From: Aliivibrio_A kagoshimensis
Lineage (GTDB): Bacteria; Pseudomonadota; Gammaproteobacteria; Enterobacterales; Vibrionaceae
DNA length: 14,556 bases
Reading direction: 5' to 3'
NCBI RefSeq assembly: GCF_050337105.1
Contig: NZ_JAKJSQ010000082.1
Coordinates: 1-14,556, forward strand
Position 1 is the stretch's first letter; the number at the start of each line of letters is the position of its first letter. The translations under genes and the position numbers were made by a program. Under the pieces are notes generated by a model, which did no database searches, had not been told where the DNA came from, and was given only the letters and a program-made list of their open reading frames with translations. Of this stretch, positions 14,544 through 14,556 are shown one piece after another.

Positions 14544-14556
14544 ACGACATAATTTC

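Noticed and set aside
1..14556. Insertion sequences, CRISPR arrays, tRNA or rRNA genes, attachment sites
   Set aside because: No transposase or integrase frame, no regularly spaced repeats, no cloverleaf or rRNA-like sequence, and no obvious direct repeats bounding the prp block were seen.

Overview
The window looks like chromosomal DNA of a marine gammaproteobacterium, most likely a Vibrionaceae member. The basis is the AT-rich intergenic sequence, a PflA of exactly the enteric length (246 aa), and a GntR-prpB-prpC-...-prpE order that matches the Vibrio propionate locus as I recall it. No database search was possible, so the genus is inference.

Layout, left to right. (1) 1-1008: a regulatory stretch and pflA, the radical-SAM activator of pyruvate formate-lyase. 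(2) 1009-1659: 650 bp without a gene, followed by tctC-tctB-tctA (1660-4882), a tripartite tricarboxylate transporter. The tctC-tctB gap carries a 14-bp perfect hairpin and a three-way-junction structure ending in a U-tract. (3) 4911-12134: a propionate block bounded by terminators. It holds two paralogous GntR/FCD regulators, then prpB, prpC, prpD and prpE. The second regulator overlaps prpB by 4 bp, so it is the first gene of the operon. (4) 12157-14481, minus strand: a CitA/CitB-type sensor kinase and response regulator, convergent with prpE across a palindromic terminator.

The prp genes form the 2-methylcitrate pathway apart from the hydratase step. PrpE activates propionate, PrpC condenses propionyl-CoA with oxaloacetate, PrpD dehydrates 2-methylcitrate, a housekeeping aconitase elsewhere in the genome must rehydrate the product, and PrpB cleaves 2-methylisocitrate to pyruvate and succinate. 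The dehydration step uses PrpD as in enterics, while control is by GntR proteins rather than the sigma-54 activator of enterics.

The most notable signal is regulatory. Each GntR gene is preceded by two perfect ATTGT-NN-ACAAT palindromes, 62 bp apart in both cases. They bracket a promoter whose -35 and -10 elements sit at the same offsets (+16 and +38), although the DNA in between has diverged. The two regulators are about 72% identical by my hand count and have nearly identical recognition helices. They differ at a predicted metal ligand of the FCD domain (Asn in the first, Asp in the second). The sensor kinase keeps a citrate-type ligand-binding residue set at the same spacing as CitA, which suggests that it controls the tct transporter from the far side of the prp block.
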